Notes under the pieces: model-generated
Told to the model about the DNA's origin: nothing
The model's input: only the letters and a program-made list of their open reading frames with translations
The model's database searches: none
Translations under genes and position numbers: made by a program
Source: an uncultured Parabacteroides sp.
Lineage (GTDB): Bacteria > Bacteroidota > Bacteroidia > Bacteroidales > Tannerellaceae
Direction of reading: 5' to 3'
DNA: 64,000 nucleotides
Assembly (NCBI GenBank): GCA_934718155.1
Contig: CAKUZF010000013.1
Location: 5,100-69,099 of the forward strand
In this document: positions 49,038 to 57,839 of the stretch, piece after piece
Position numbering within the stretch: position 1 is the first letter of the stretch
Layout: every line of letters starts with the position of its first letter

Positions 49038-50747
49038 ATGAAAAATATTTTTGGAACATTAGTAATGGGTGCGATCTGCTTGGCCTCGGCTACCTCATGT
49101 AGCGTGGAGCCCGACTTCTACACGCAGGTGGTACCGGAGACATTCTATAATTCACAAGATGCGGTTTGGCAGCGCTTCAACCGTTCGTTCACACACTGGC
49201 GTTGGTATTTGGGAGAGGCAGACGACCGCTGGGCGTTACAGGAGCTGGGCACCGACGAGTATGTTTGCCCAACCCGCGGTAGCGACTGGTTTGATGGCGC
49301 AAACTATCAGAAGTTCCACCACCACGAGTATTCTGAGGATATGACCCGCGTTGAAAAAGGCTGGACGAACTTTGCGATGGGTGTAGCCTTGTCGTGGGAT
49401 GCATTGGAGGATCTTGAGGAGATCGACTTCGACAAGCTGGGCTTTGAGCCGGGCACGCGAGAGTCTATGCTGGCTCAGCAGACTACTTTGGCTGCCTCTT
49501 TCTATCTGGACGGTTTGGACCTGTTTGGAGGCGTAGCGCTCTACAAGACGACCCGCTCAGACGTGGTGGGCCGTTCGTCAGACGTAGAGACCTTCAATTT
49601 CATCGACTCTTTGTTGGATGTAGCTATCCCTAACTTACCAATCAAGACGGAGATGGGTAAGATGGAGACCGGCACGATCAACCGTGCAGCCGCAGCGATG
49701 TTGAAGGCACGTCTGTATTTCAATGCTGAGGCTTACATCAAGAAACCGATGTATAACGAGGCTGCTCAGATCTGTCAAGACATCTTGGATGGCAAATATG
49801 GCACCTATGAGCTGGATCAGGACTGGACGAAGACTTTTGGCTTCTCTAACGAGTTCAGCCACGAAATCATCTGGTCGATTCCCTCAGAGAACTCTAAGAC
49901 CGAGACAAATGGCGGCTACTGGACATGGCAGGTGCCTTACAACTACAAGAATTACCTTGGCGGCTTGGAGGGATCGGGCGCAAACAACGGTATCGGTCTG
50001 ATTCCAAGCTTAGACCCGACAGGAAAGAAGTATCCGTATAAGTTAGGTGGTGCGTATAGCAAGTTCAACGATCAGGATATCCGTAAGCAACCTTACGTCT
50101 ACGAAGGCAATGGCAAGTATCGGGGTATGTTCATCGTAGGCCTGCAGCAGAACCCAGATAATCCCGATTGGGTATGTACGGGTAGCCGTGAATACGCTGG
50201 CCAAGTACTTACAGTGGTCGATCAGGTGGCTTACTTCGCCAAAGTAGGTCCGGGCAAGGAGTATGCTTCTGTAGCCGACCTGCCATCAACGGCTGCTACC
50301 GCAGAGGAGAACTCTTGCGTGCGCTTGATGAAGCGTTGTCCGCGTCCGAACCAGGATGAGTATAAGCTGAAGGGCAACCCCGACGTGCCTGTAATCCGTC
50401 TGGCTGAGGTTTACTACACTTTGGCCGAGTGCAAGATGCGGGCAGGCGACAAGCAGGGTGCTGCCGACTTGATCAACACGGTTCGCAAGCGCTACTTCCC
50501 CAATGGCGATCCAGACCCCGTAACCGCAGCCAACTTAGACAAGTATCGCATGTTGGACGAGTGGATGGTTGAGTTCCTGGGTGAGGGCCGCCGTCGTACC
50601 GACTTGGTGCGTTGGGACGCTTACGTAACCGAGGACTGGTGGGATCACAAGGCGACGAATAATAAAGACCTCAATCGCTTCCCGATCCACTACAGTATCA
50701 TTGGCGCTAACAACCTGTTGGAGCAGAACCCGGGTTATGGCAAGTAA
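49038..50747 (+). CDS. SusD/RagB-type nutrient-binding lipoprotein
   Basis: This surface lipoprotein caps the SusC channel and binds glycan. The 569-residue protein has a lipoprotein signal (LASATSC, Cys21) and the SusD fold: an N-terminal SusD-like region (YTQVVPETFYNSQDAVWQRFN), TPR-like helices (INRAAAAMLKARLYFNAEAY) and the C-terminal RagB domain with PVIRLAEVYYTLAECKMRAGD and WMVEFLGEGRRRTDLVRW. Many aromatic residues in the middle may form the ligand platform. It directly follows susC and ends in a strong terminator at 50780. Confidence 0.96.
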   Translation: MKNIFGTLVMGAICLASATSCSVEPDFYTQVVPETFYNSQDAVWQRFNRSFTHWRWYLGEADDRWALQELGTDEYVCPTRGSDWFDGANYQKFHHHEYSEDMTRVEKGWTNFAMGVALSWDALEDLEEIDFDKLGFEPGTRESMLAQQTTLAASFYLDGLDLFGGVALYKTTRSDVVGRSSDVETFNFIDSLLDVAIPNLPIKTEMGKMETGTINRAAAAMLKARLYFNAEAYIKKPMYNEAAQICQDILDGKYGTYELDQDWTKTFGFSNEFSHEIIWSIPSENSKTETNGGYWTWQVPYNYKNYLGGLEGSGANNGIGLIPSLDPTGKKYPYKLGGAYSKFNDQDIRKQPYVYEGNGKYRGMFIVGLQQNPDNPDWVCTGSREYAGQVLTVVDQVAYFAKVGPGKEYASVADLPSTAATAEENSCVRLMKRCPRPNQDEYKLKGNPDVPVIRLAEVYYTLAECKMRAGDKQGAADLINTVRKRYFPNGDPDPVTAANLDKYRMLDEWMVEFLGEGRRRTDLVRWDAYVTEDWWDHKATNNKDLNRFPIHYSIIGANNLLEQNPGYGK

Positions 50748-50779
50748 TGGTAAGCTTATTTTCACATAACACATAGAAC

Positions 50780-50827
50780 AAGGGGACGTTCTTTGCCTTG
50801 CGCAGACAACGTCCCCTTCCTTTTTTT
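50780..50827 (+). terminator. Terminator of the SusC/SusD operon
   Basis: An 11-bp perfect stem (AAGGGGACGTT with AACGTCCCCTT, 17-nt loop) is followed by CC and seven T. It lies just before the next gene, so that gene needs its own promoter or read-through. Confidence 0.9.
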
Positions 50828-50839
50828 ATTCAACAAATC

Positions 50840-52591
50840 ATGAAGGCCAAAGTAGGACTTTTCTATCTAGCGCTCTTCGGAGGGCTGTTTGCTTTTCTCG
50901 CTTATTTCAACGCCTACCTCTATGCGGGACAAGAGGAGGTGCAGGCTTTTGTGCCCAGTCGAGCCTACCTGACGGAATGGCTCCGTGAACCTGGGGGATT
51001 GCTGGCCGTGATGGGACAGTGGATCACCCAATATTATCTTCTCCCTGTTTTCCCTTTCCTTGTCAATGGTTTACTACTGACGGGGGTTGGCTTCCTGACC
51101 TACTGCCTGTTGCAAAAGATGGCCAACCGAGGCTACCATCTGCTTCTATCCCTTTTGCCTGTATTCATGTTGCTCAAATGGCAGCTTCGCCTGGATTATG
51201 TGGCCGACGGCACTATCGGCCTTTTTCTTCTTCTTCTCACTTTAACCATCGGACAAAACATCAAGCATTTTCGGTGGCACCTGCTGTTTGGTGTCATCTC
51301 TTCCTTATTTATATATGGCATCATGGGCCAATGGGCTCTACTCTATGGCTTACTTTGGGCGAGCTTAAGTCTCTGCTCGGGAGATAAGCTGTCGAAAGGC
51401 GCCGATCTGTTGCCTTTGCTGCTGGGAGGCGGGTTGGCCTATTGGGTCAGTAGCCAAGCCTTGGCAGTGCCGCTGACCGATGGCATCTACTCATTGCGTT
51501 ATCAGGAGTCGCAATTGCAGCCCGACTCATTGTTGCATTTTGTGGCGATTCGTTTCACGTTCGGATTCGTGCTGCTCTTCGCTCTATCGCTGCTGCTACG
51601 TCGTCTTTCCACAAGAAAAAAAGCGGGACGACTTATCAGCGGAGGCCTCTCTTTCTTGCTGGCGATGGGCGCAGTGGCACATGCTTGGCCTACGGAAAAC
51701 GATCGGCAGGCTCGCTGGGTAGACCAACTTTCCTATTTAGCGCGACATGAGCAGTGGCCGCAGATTGTTGAGGCTTTCGAAGGCAAGCAGATTATAGGCA
51801 CGATGAGCATGAACTATCTAAACTTAGCCTTGGCACACCAAGGGAAGTTGGGCGATTGTCTGTTCAATTACCAGCAGCAGGGGCCGCAAAGCCTATTGGC
51901 CGGATGGAATCGCACCTATACGATGAGCGTGTTGCTGAGTGATATCCATACCGCCATAGGCGACCGCTCTCTGGCGGAGAGCTATGCGATGGAGGCCCTG
52001 ACGCTGGCACGCCGTGGGGGCAGTCCGCGCATGCTGCGACGTTTGGCGGAAATCAACATCGAACATGGCGACCAGCCTTTGGCAGCAAAATATCTGAATC
52101 GTTTGCGCCTTATGCCGATGTATCGAGAATGGGCGGAAGCTACGTCATGTCGGCTTCAATCGCTTCAGAAGCCAATCCCAATGGCGGCCGGAGCAGACTC
52201 GCTGCTAAGCGCCTATTCGATGGAACGACTGTGGCAATTGCATGAACAGGAAACCCCCTTTAATCAGCAGGCGTGGACCTATCAGGGCTGTTCTCTCCTG
52301 CTGGGCAAACAGATGGATGCGTTTCAAGATTTCTTAGTGCGCACCGCAGATGCCGCATCTGCGGCGGGGTTGTCTCTGCCTCGTGCCTTTCAAGAGGCAG
52401 CCGCCCTATTGGCATCCGAAGGGAAAGCGCTGCCCGAGAGATGTTCGATCAGTCAGCCCGTAGCGGAGCGTTTCGTGCAATTCCGCCAGGCCGTACAAAC
52501 CCTGCGCCACGACTCGAATGGAGCGGCCAAGCTCTATCAACACTTTGGAGATACTTTTTGGTTCTATTTTTATAGGAGGAATGAGAAATGA
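50840..52591 (+). CDS. DUF6057-type membrane protein with C-terminal helical repeats
   Basis: The 583-residue protein has about eight or nine membrane helices in its first 290 residues (VGLFYLALFGGLFAFLAYF, then FPFLVNGLLLTGVGFLTYCL). A soluble C-terminal half follows with TPR-like helices (YLNLALAHQGKLGDCLFNY, then SYAMEALTLARRGG and AEINIEHGDQPLAAKYLNRL). It fits the Bacteroidales DUF6057 family, whose function is unknown. The start MKAKVGLF at 50840 follows the T-run of the susD terminator by 12 bp; the longer frame from 50798 lies inside that terminator. It overlaps the following TolB-like gene by 4 bp (ATGA), so the two form a coupled pair. Confidence 0.75.
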   Translation: MKAKVGLFYLALFGGLFAFLAYFNAYLYAGQEEVQAFVPSRAYLTEWLREPGGLLAVMGQWITQYYLLPVFPFLVNGLLLTGVGFLTYCLLQKMANRGYHLLLSLLPVFMLLKWQLRLDYVADGTIGLFLLLLTLTIGQNIKHFRWHLLFGVISSLFIYGIMGQWALLYGLLWASLSLCSGDKLSKGADLLPLLLGGGLAYWVSSQALAVPLTDGIYSLRYQESQLQPDSLLHFVAIRFTFGFVLLFALSLLLRRLSTRKKAGRLISGGLSFLLAMGAVAHAWPTENDRQARWVDQLSYLARHEQWPQIVEAFEGKQIIGTMSMNYLNLALAHQGKLGDCLFNYQQQGPQSLLAGWNRTYTMSVLLSDIHTAIGDRSLAESYAMEALTLARRGGSPRMLRRLAEINIEHGDQPLAAKYLNRLRLMPMYREWAEATSCRLQSLQKPIPMAAGADSLLSAYSMERLWQLHEQETPFNQQAWTYQGCSLLLGKQMDAFQDFLVRTADAASAAGLSLPRAFQEAAALLASEGKALPERCSISQPVAERFVQFRQAVQTLRHDSNGAAKLYQHFGDTFWFYFYRRNEK

Positions 52592-54087
52592 AACGATTCA
52601 TACCTGAATTCATAAGCATCCTTTGCGCTAACAGGCCACAACAACATCTCTTTGTATTGTTGCCGTTGCTCATGTTGTTTGTCGCTTGCCAGCCCTCTTT
52701 GCCTGAGGCAAAACCACTGGACGAGCACCCCGTGTTGTTTCCTGATTATATGGGAGTGACGGTTCCTTGCAACATCGCTCCGCTCAACTTTCGCTTGGAA
52801 GGAGCACATCCTACGATCGCACGCCTCATGGCTGGTAAGGAAGAGCTACGCATTGCCGCTTCCGACGGTTCGCTCTCTATTCCTCAATCAAGCTGGGAAC
52901 GTCTGTTGCAGGCGGCCAAAGGCGATCAGCTGCAAGTGGAACTTTATGCCGAGCGCGAGGAGGGCTGGGTGCGCTATGCGCCCTTTGCCATTCATGTAAC
53001 AAAGGAACCGATCGACCCCTACTTGGTCTATCGAAAAATCGCTCCTGGCTATCGCATGTGGAACCGCATGGGCATCTATCAACGCAACCTGACCAATTTC
53101 GAAGAGGAAGCCTTCTTAGACAATAAGCAGACCAACAACAACTGCATGAACTGCCACTCCTTTTGCCAACGCGATCCAAGCAAGATGCTATTCCACCAGC
53201 GCATGACGCATGCTGGCACCTATGTGATACGGGATGGAGAGATCGAGAAGTTAGACACCAAGACCAACCACACCATTTCCGCCTTGGTGTATCCCTATTG
53301 GCACCCATCGGGACGCTACGTGGCCTTCTCGACCAACGACACGAAACAAGACTTCCACATGAGCGATCTGAATCGGGTGGAGGTGTTCGACCATCGCTCA
53401 GACGTAGTCGTCTACGACGTGGAGCACCATCGCGTCCTCACCTCGCCCCTGCTCTCGTCGGAGGACCACCTTGAGACCTTCCCCAGCTTTTCGCCCGATG
53501 GGCGCACGCTCTATTTTTGCTCGGCCGACAGTGTCACGCTTCCTGAGCAATACAACAAAGTGCGTTACAACCTGCTTAGCCTCTCCTTCGATTCTGAGAA
53601 GGGCGCTTTTGGCACGCAAATTGATACCCTATATCATGCTAACACCGAAGGCAAGAGTGCGCGTTTCCCCAGAGTCTCGCCCGACGGACGCTATCTGATG
53701 TGCACGCTTTCGGCTTATGGCAACTTCTCGATTTGGCACAAAGACGCTGATCTTTGTCTGCTCGACTTGCAAAACAAGGAATGGGTGGCGATGGACGAAG
53801 TGAATAGCCCAGACGTAGAGAGCTATCACTCATGGAGCAGCAACAGCCGTTGGTTCGTGTTTAGCAGCCGAAGAGACAACGGGCTTTATACCGCTCCTTA
53901 CATCGCTTACCTCTCGGCGGATGGTCAGCTGGGGAAGCCCTTCCTTTTGCCACAGGCCGAGGCCGATTACTACGATCAGACCTTGCGCTCCTTCAATATT
54001 CCAGAGCTGGTGAAAGGACCTATCAAGGTAGACCGAGCCGCTTTGATCCGAAAAAGTAAATATGGGCAGTCTATTTCCATTGATTAA
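52588..54087 (+). CDS. TolB-like beta-propeller lipoprotein with one CxxCH motif
   Basis: The 499-residue protein begins with a long signal region ending in a lipobox (MLFVAC, Cys34). A beta-rich N-terminal domain of about 130 residues follows, then a CMNCH motif (Cys186, Cys189, His190) that could bind heme c or a metal. The C-terminal 280 residues are PD40/TolB-type propeller blades, each with HPSGRYVAFS or SPDGRTLYFCS. The family is found beside DUF6057 genes in Bacteroidales, as far as I recall. Its role is unknown. A single CxxCH needs a cytochrome c maturation system to carry heme, which cannot be judged from this window; structural metal binding is the alternative. Confidence 0.75.
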   Translation: MKRFIPEFISILCANRPQQHLFVLLPLLMLFVACQPSLPEAKPLDEHPVLFPDYMGVTVPCNIAPLNFRLEGAHPTIARLMAGKEELRIAASDGSLSIPQSSWERLLQAAKGDQLQVELYAEREEGWVRYAPFAIHVTKEPIDPYLVYRKIAPGYRMWNRMGIYQRNLTNFEEEAFLDNKQTNNNCMNCHSFCQRDPSKMLFHQRMTHAGTYVIRDGEIEKLDTKTNHTISALVYPYWHPSGRYVAFSTNDTKQDFHMSDLNRVEVFDHRSDVVVYDVEHHRVLTSPLLSSEDHLETFPSFSPDGRTLYFCSADSVTLPEQYNKVRYNLLSLSFDSEKGAFGTQIDTLYHANTEGKSARFPRVSPDGRYLMCTLSAYGNFSIWHKDADLCLLDLQNKEWVAMDEVNSPDVESYHSWSSNSRWFVFSSRRDNGLYTAPYIAYLSADGQLGKPFLLPQAEADYYDQTLRSFNIPELVKGPIKVDRAALIRKSKYGQSISID

Positions 54088-54109
54088 TTAAATATTCAAC
54101 TTTTTTCCA

Positions 54110-54117
54110 TATCTTCG
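54110..54117 (+). promoter_or_regulatory. -7-like box for the tricorn-like protease gene
   Basis: TATCTTCG matches seven of eight consensus positions and lies 28 bp before the ATG at 54145. Confidence 0.45.
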
Positions 54118-54144
54118 CAGCAATTTACTAAACATCTATATTCT

Positions 54145-57100
54145 ATGATGAAACACTTATTGACCTGTATCGCATTAGGTTTTGCGGCTACAGGATCGGC
54201 AGTCACCCCGCTGTGGCTGCGCGACGTGCAGATATCACCCTCGGGTGATGAGATCGCTTTCTGTTACAAAGGCGATATCTATAAGGTGCCGGTAGGCGGT
54301 GGCGAGGCTCGCCAGCTGACTACGACATCCAGTTATGAATCTACTCCTATCTGGTCGCCCGACGGCAAGATGATCGCCTTCGCCAGCGACCGCAATGGCA
54401 ACCTCGACCTTTACGTAATGCCGGCCGACGGAGGCACGGCAAAACGACTGACCTATAATTCAGCCTCTGAGATCCCCTCGGCCTTCACACCCGATGGCAA
54501 GGAGGTGCTTTTCAGCGCTTCCCTGCAAGATCCCGCAAGCAGCGCCTTGTTCCCTTCCGGAGCGATGACAGAGCTGTATGCCGTTCCCGTTGCGGGCGGA
54601 CGTGTGCGCCAAGTGCTGGGCACTCCGGCCGAGATGGTCAATTTCGACAAGAGTGGCAAACGCTTCCTCTATCAAGACCGTAAGGGCGTAGAGGATGAGT
54701 GGCGTAAGCACCACACATCGAGCGTGACACGTGACATTTGGATGTATGATGCGACCACAGGTAAGCATACCAACTTGACCGATCGTCCGGGTGAGGATCG
54801 CAACGCGGTGTTCGCTCCCGACGGGCAGACGGTTTACTTCTTGAGCGAGCGCGACACGAAGTCGATCAACGTCTATAGCTTCCCCGTCAACACGCCGCAA
54901 AGCGTGAAGGCCGTGACCAGCTTTAAGACGCATCCCGTTCGCTTCCTTTCGCAAGCCAACAACCAGACGCTTTGCTACACCTACGACGGCGAGATCTACA
55001 CACAGCAGCCCAACGGCAAGCCGGCGAAGGTGAAGATCAACTTGACACACGACGACAGCGACCAGATCAAGGACTTGCGCTTCACGACGGGAGCGACCTC
55101 GGCTATCTCGTCGCCCGACGGAAAGCAGGTGGCCTTCATTGTGCGTGGCGAAGTGTTTGTTACCTCTACCGACTATGCGACAACCAAGCAGATCACACAT
55201 ACCGCAGCGGCTGAGAAATCGCTGAGCTTCTCACCCGACGGCCGCACCTTGGCCTACGCCAGCGAGCGCACAGGCAACTGGCAACTCTTCTTGGCGAAGA
55301 TTGCCCGCGACGAGGAGGCCAACTTCTCCAACGCTACAGTGATCAAGGAGGAGGTGCTGCTGCCCAGTTCGACCGTGGAGCGCACAATGCCGCAGTTCTC
55401 GCCCGACGGCAAGGAGCTGGCATTCATCGAGAATCGCACACAGCTGAAAGTGGTGAACTTGGAGACCAAGAAAGTGCGCCAGGTGACCGATGGCTCTACG
55501 TGGTATGACACGTCGGGCGGATTCTCCTATGAGTGGGCACCCGATGGCAAATGGTTCACCCTTTGCTTCATTGGCAACAAGCATGACCCCTACACCGACA
55601 TAGGCTTGGTGAGCGCCGATGGCGGCAAGATCACCAACTTGACAAACAGTGGCTACACCAGCGAGTCTCCCCGTTGGGTGCTCGACGGCAACGCCATCAT
55701 GTTCAGCACGGAGCGTTACGGCATGCGTGCGCACGCCTCTTGGGGCTCGCAGAACGACGTGATGCTGGCTTTCGTCAACCAGGATGCTTTCGACAAGTTC
55801 AACCTGAGCAAAGAGGATTACGAATTGCAAAAGGAGCTGGAGAAAGAACAGAAGAAGGCCGAGAAGGAGGATGCGAAAGAGAACAAAAAGGGCAAAGACG
55901 AGGCTAAGAAAGAAGAGGTTAAGCCCATCAACGTGGAGCTGGCAGGCATCGAGGATCGCATCGTGCGCCTGACACCGAACTCATCCGAACTGGGCGACGC
56001 AATCCTGTCGAAAGACGGCGAGACCCTCTACTACCTCGCAGCGTTCGAGAATAAGTTCGACCTCTGGAAGATGGATCTGCGCAAGCACGAGACAAAGCTG
56101 CTGCACAAGACCAACTCCGACTGGGCGAATCTGTCACTCGACAAGGAGGGCAAGACGCTCTTCCTGCTCGGCGGACGTTCGATGCAGAAAATGGAGGGCG
56201 AGAAACTGAAACCAATCACCTACCAGGCTGAGATGCGCATGGACTTGGCCGCAGAGCGCGACTACATGTTCAACCACGTGTATAAACAGGAGAAGCAGCG
56301 CTTCTACAACCTCAACATGCACGGCATTGATTGGGAGGCGATGACGGCCGCTTACCGCAAGTTCCTGCCTCACGTAAACAACAACTACGACTTCCAGGAG
56401 GTGCTCTCGGAATACTTAGGCGAGCTGAACGTGTCGCACACGGGCGGACGTTATCGCCCGGGCGCTTCGGGCGACGTAACAGCCAACCTCGGTCTGCTGT
56501 TCGACTGGCAGTTTGAGGGCAAGGAGGGCTTACGCATCGCCGAGGTGGTAGAGAAGGGTCCGTTCGACCACGCGAACTCGAAGGTAAAGGCAGGCCACAT
56601 CATCGAGAAGATTGATGGCGAGCCGATCACCGCTACGATGGATTACGCAGCACTGCTCAACAAAAAGGCGAAAAAGAAGACCTTGGTTTCGATTTACGAT
56701 CCCGCAACCAAGAGCCGTTGGGACGAGGTGGTGATGCCGATCACGTCGGGAGCCATGAGCGATTTGCTGTACGACCGCTGGGTGAAGCAGCGTGCGGCAG
56801 ACGTTGAGAAATGGTCGAATGGCCGCTTGGGCTACGTGCACATCCGCTCGATGGGCGACGGCAGCTTCCGCACGGTCTATTCAGACATCCTGGGTAAATA
56901 CAACAATTGCGAAGGCATCGTGATCGACACACGCTTCAACGGAGGTGGCCGTCTGCACGAGGATATCGAGATCCTGTTCAGTGGCGAGAAATACCTGACG
57001 CAGGTGATCCGCGGACGCGAGTCGTGCGACATGCCGAGCCGCCGTTGGAACAAGGCTTCCATCATGTTGCAGTGCGAGGCCAACTATAGCAACGCCCACG

Positions 57101-57378
57101 GCACGCCTTGGGTTTATAAGTACAAGAAGATGGGCAAGCTGGTCGGTATGCCTGTTCCGGGCACGATGACGACTGTCTCTTGGGAGACCTTGCAGGATCC
57201 GACGATGATCTTTGGTATCCCGGTGATTGGTTATCGCATGGCTAATGGCAACTACCTGGAGAACTCTGAGTTGGAGCCAGACGTAAAGGTGGCCAACAGC
57301 CCTGAGACGGTAGTCAAAGGCGAGGATACGCAGCTGAAGGCCGCTGTCGATACATTGCTGAACGACTTGAAGAAGTAA
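54145..57378 (+). CDS. Tricorn-like S41 family protease
   Basis: The 1077-residue exported protein (signal peptide MMKHLLTCIALGFAATGSA) follows the domain order of the archaeal tricorn protease. It has two beta-propellers made of PD40 units (IWSPDGKMIAFASDRNGNLDL and similar), a Lys/Glu-rich hinge (about residues 560-595), the C1 helical domain, a PDZ domain (EGLRIAEVVEKGPFDHANSKV) and an S41 catalytic domain with IVIDTRFNGGGRLHEDI. The likely nucleophile is Ser982 in EANYSNAHG, followed by GTMTTVSW. Tricorn degrades short peptides, so a periplasmic peptide-processing role is likely. It has its own promoter, which suggests it is separate from the TolB-like gene. Confidence 0.9.
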   Translation: MMKHLLTCIALGFAATGSAVTPLWLRDVQISPSGDEIAFCYKGDIYKVPVGGGEARQLTTTSSYESTPIWSPDGKMIAFASDRNGNLDLYVMPADGGTAKRLTYNSASEIPSAFTPDGKEVLFSASLQDPASSALFPSGAMTELYAVPVAGGRVRQVLGTPAEMVNFDKSGKRFLYQDRKGVEDEWRKHHTSSVTRDIWMYDATTGKHTNLTDRPGEDRNAVFAPDGQTVYFLSERDTKSINVYSFPVNTPQSVKAVTSFKTHPVRFLSQANNQTLCYTYDGEIYTQQPNGKPAKVKINLTHDDSDQIKDLRFTTGATSAISSPDGKQVAFIVRGEVFVTSTDYATTKQITHTAAAEKSLSFSPDGRTLAYASERTGNWQLFLAKIARDEEANFSNATVIKEEVLLPSSTVERTMPQFSPDGKELAFIENRTQLKVVNLETKKVRQVTDGSTWYDTSGGFSYEWAPDGKWFTLCFIGNKHDPYTDIGLVSADGGKITNLTNSGYTSESPRWVLDGNAIMFSTERYGMRAHASWGSQNDVMLAFVNQDAFDKFNLSKEDYELQKELEKEQKKAEKEDAKENKKGKDEAKKEEVKPINVELAGIEDRIVRLTPNSSELGDAILSKDGETLYYLAAFENKFDLWKMDLRKHETKLLHKTNSDWANLSLDKEGKTLFLLGGRSMQKMEGEKLKPITYQAEMRMDLAAERDYMFNHVYKQEKQRFYNLNMHGIDWEAMTAAYRKFLPHVNNNYDFQEVLSEYLGELNVSHTGGRYRPGASGDVTANLGLLFDWQFEGKEGLRIAEVVEKGPFDHANSKVKAGHIIEKIDGEPITATMDYAALLNKKAKKKTLVSIYDPATKSRWDEVVMPITSGAMSDLLYDRWVKQRAADVEKWSNGRLGYVHIRSMGDGSFRTVYSDILGKYNNCEGIVIDTRFNGGGRLHEDIEILFSGEKYLTQVIRGRESCDMPSRRWNKASIMLQCEANYSNAHGTPWVYKYKKMGKLVGMPVPGTMTTVSWETLQDPTMIFGIPVIGYRMANGNYLENSELEPDVKVANSPETVVKGEDTQLKAAVDTLLNDLKK

Positions 57379-57513
57379 CGCCAATCCCCTCCATTCCTCC
57401 TACCGCTTGGAGGAAAAGAGGGGCATGAACAATACGCCCTGAGCGAACTTGAGCTTTCCGAAGCCTTGGTCCGTTCGGGGCGTTTTGCGTTCGTCCGACA
57501 GGAGGAAAAACCA

Positions 57514-57630
57514 CGGGCAACGGCATAAAAAACCACGGGCAACGGCGTAAAAAAACACGGGCAACAAAATTCAAAACGACGGGCAACAAAATTCAGAACA
57601 ACGGGCAACGAAATTTACGCGAATGCCCGT
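57514..57630. repeat. Intergenic 22-bp phased repeat array ending in an inverted unit (copy 2)
   Basis: CGGGCAAC cores start every 22 bp at 57514, 57536, 57558, 57580 and 57602. The spacer words drift from GGCATAAAAAAC to AAATTC and AAATTTAC. At the next 22-bp position (57624) the core is inverted (TGCCCG), forming a 7-bp hairpin with the last unit, followed by CGTTATTTA. The last unit is nearly identical to those of copy 1 (15471-15610), 42 kb away. Confidence 0.9.
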
Positions 57631-57799
57631 CGTTATTTACGGAGGTTTTAATGGTCATCCATGCGTGTCTTAATTGCTCCTGGCAGATCGAGTGTGCCTC
57701 AGAACGACTGGTTTGGGCGAGATCGCTGGCCAAACAGACAAATAAGCCACAATTTTGAAAATAATAGCACTTAAATGGCCAACTTACTCCTTTTTTGCC

Positions 57800-57807
57800 T
57801 ACATTTG
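57800..57807 (+). promoter_or_regulatory. -7 promoter box for the secreted protein gene
   Basis: TACATTTG is a full consensus match, 32 bp before the ATG at 57840. Confidence 0.6.
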
Positions 57808-57839
57808 CCTAAACATTTATAAACTAAATCTTTTTCGCC

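Larger units (their letters stand above)
57379..57839. other. Intergenic region with hairpin and 22-bp repeat array
   Basis: No gene is visible in these 461 bp. A compound hairpin with CCCCTC/GAGGGG and TTCCTCC/GGAGGAA stems (57386-57423) follows the tricorn-like stop and may terminate it, although no T-run is present. The 22-bp array fills 57514-57630, and the promoter of the next gene is at 57800-57807. Apparent open frames on the minus strand here are read-through of the repeats. Confidence 0.6.

Noticed and set aside
57252..57608. Minus-strand open frames of up to 118 codons with VARGF/NFVAR repeats
   Set aside because: They arise from read-through of the 22-bp repeats and the end of the protease gene; there is no plausible start signal and the period is not a multiple of three.
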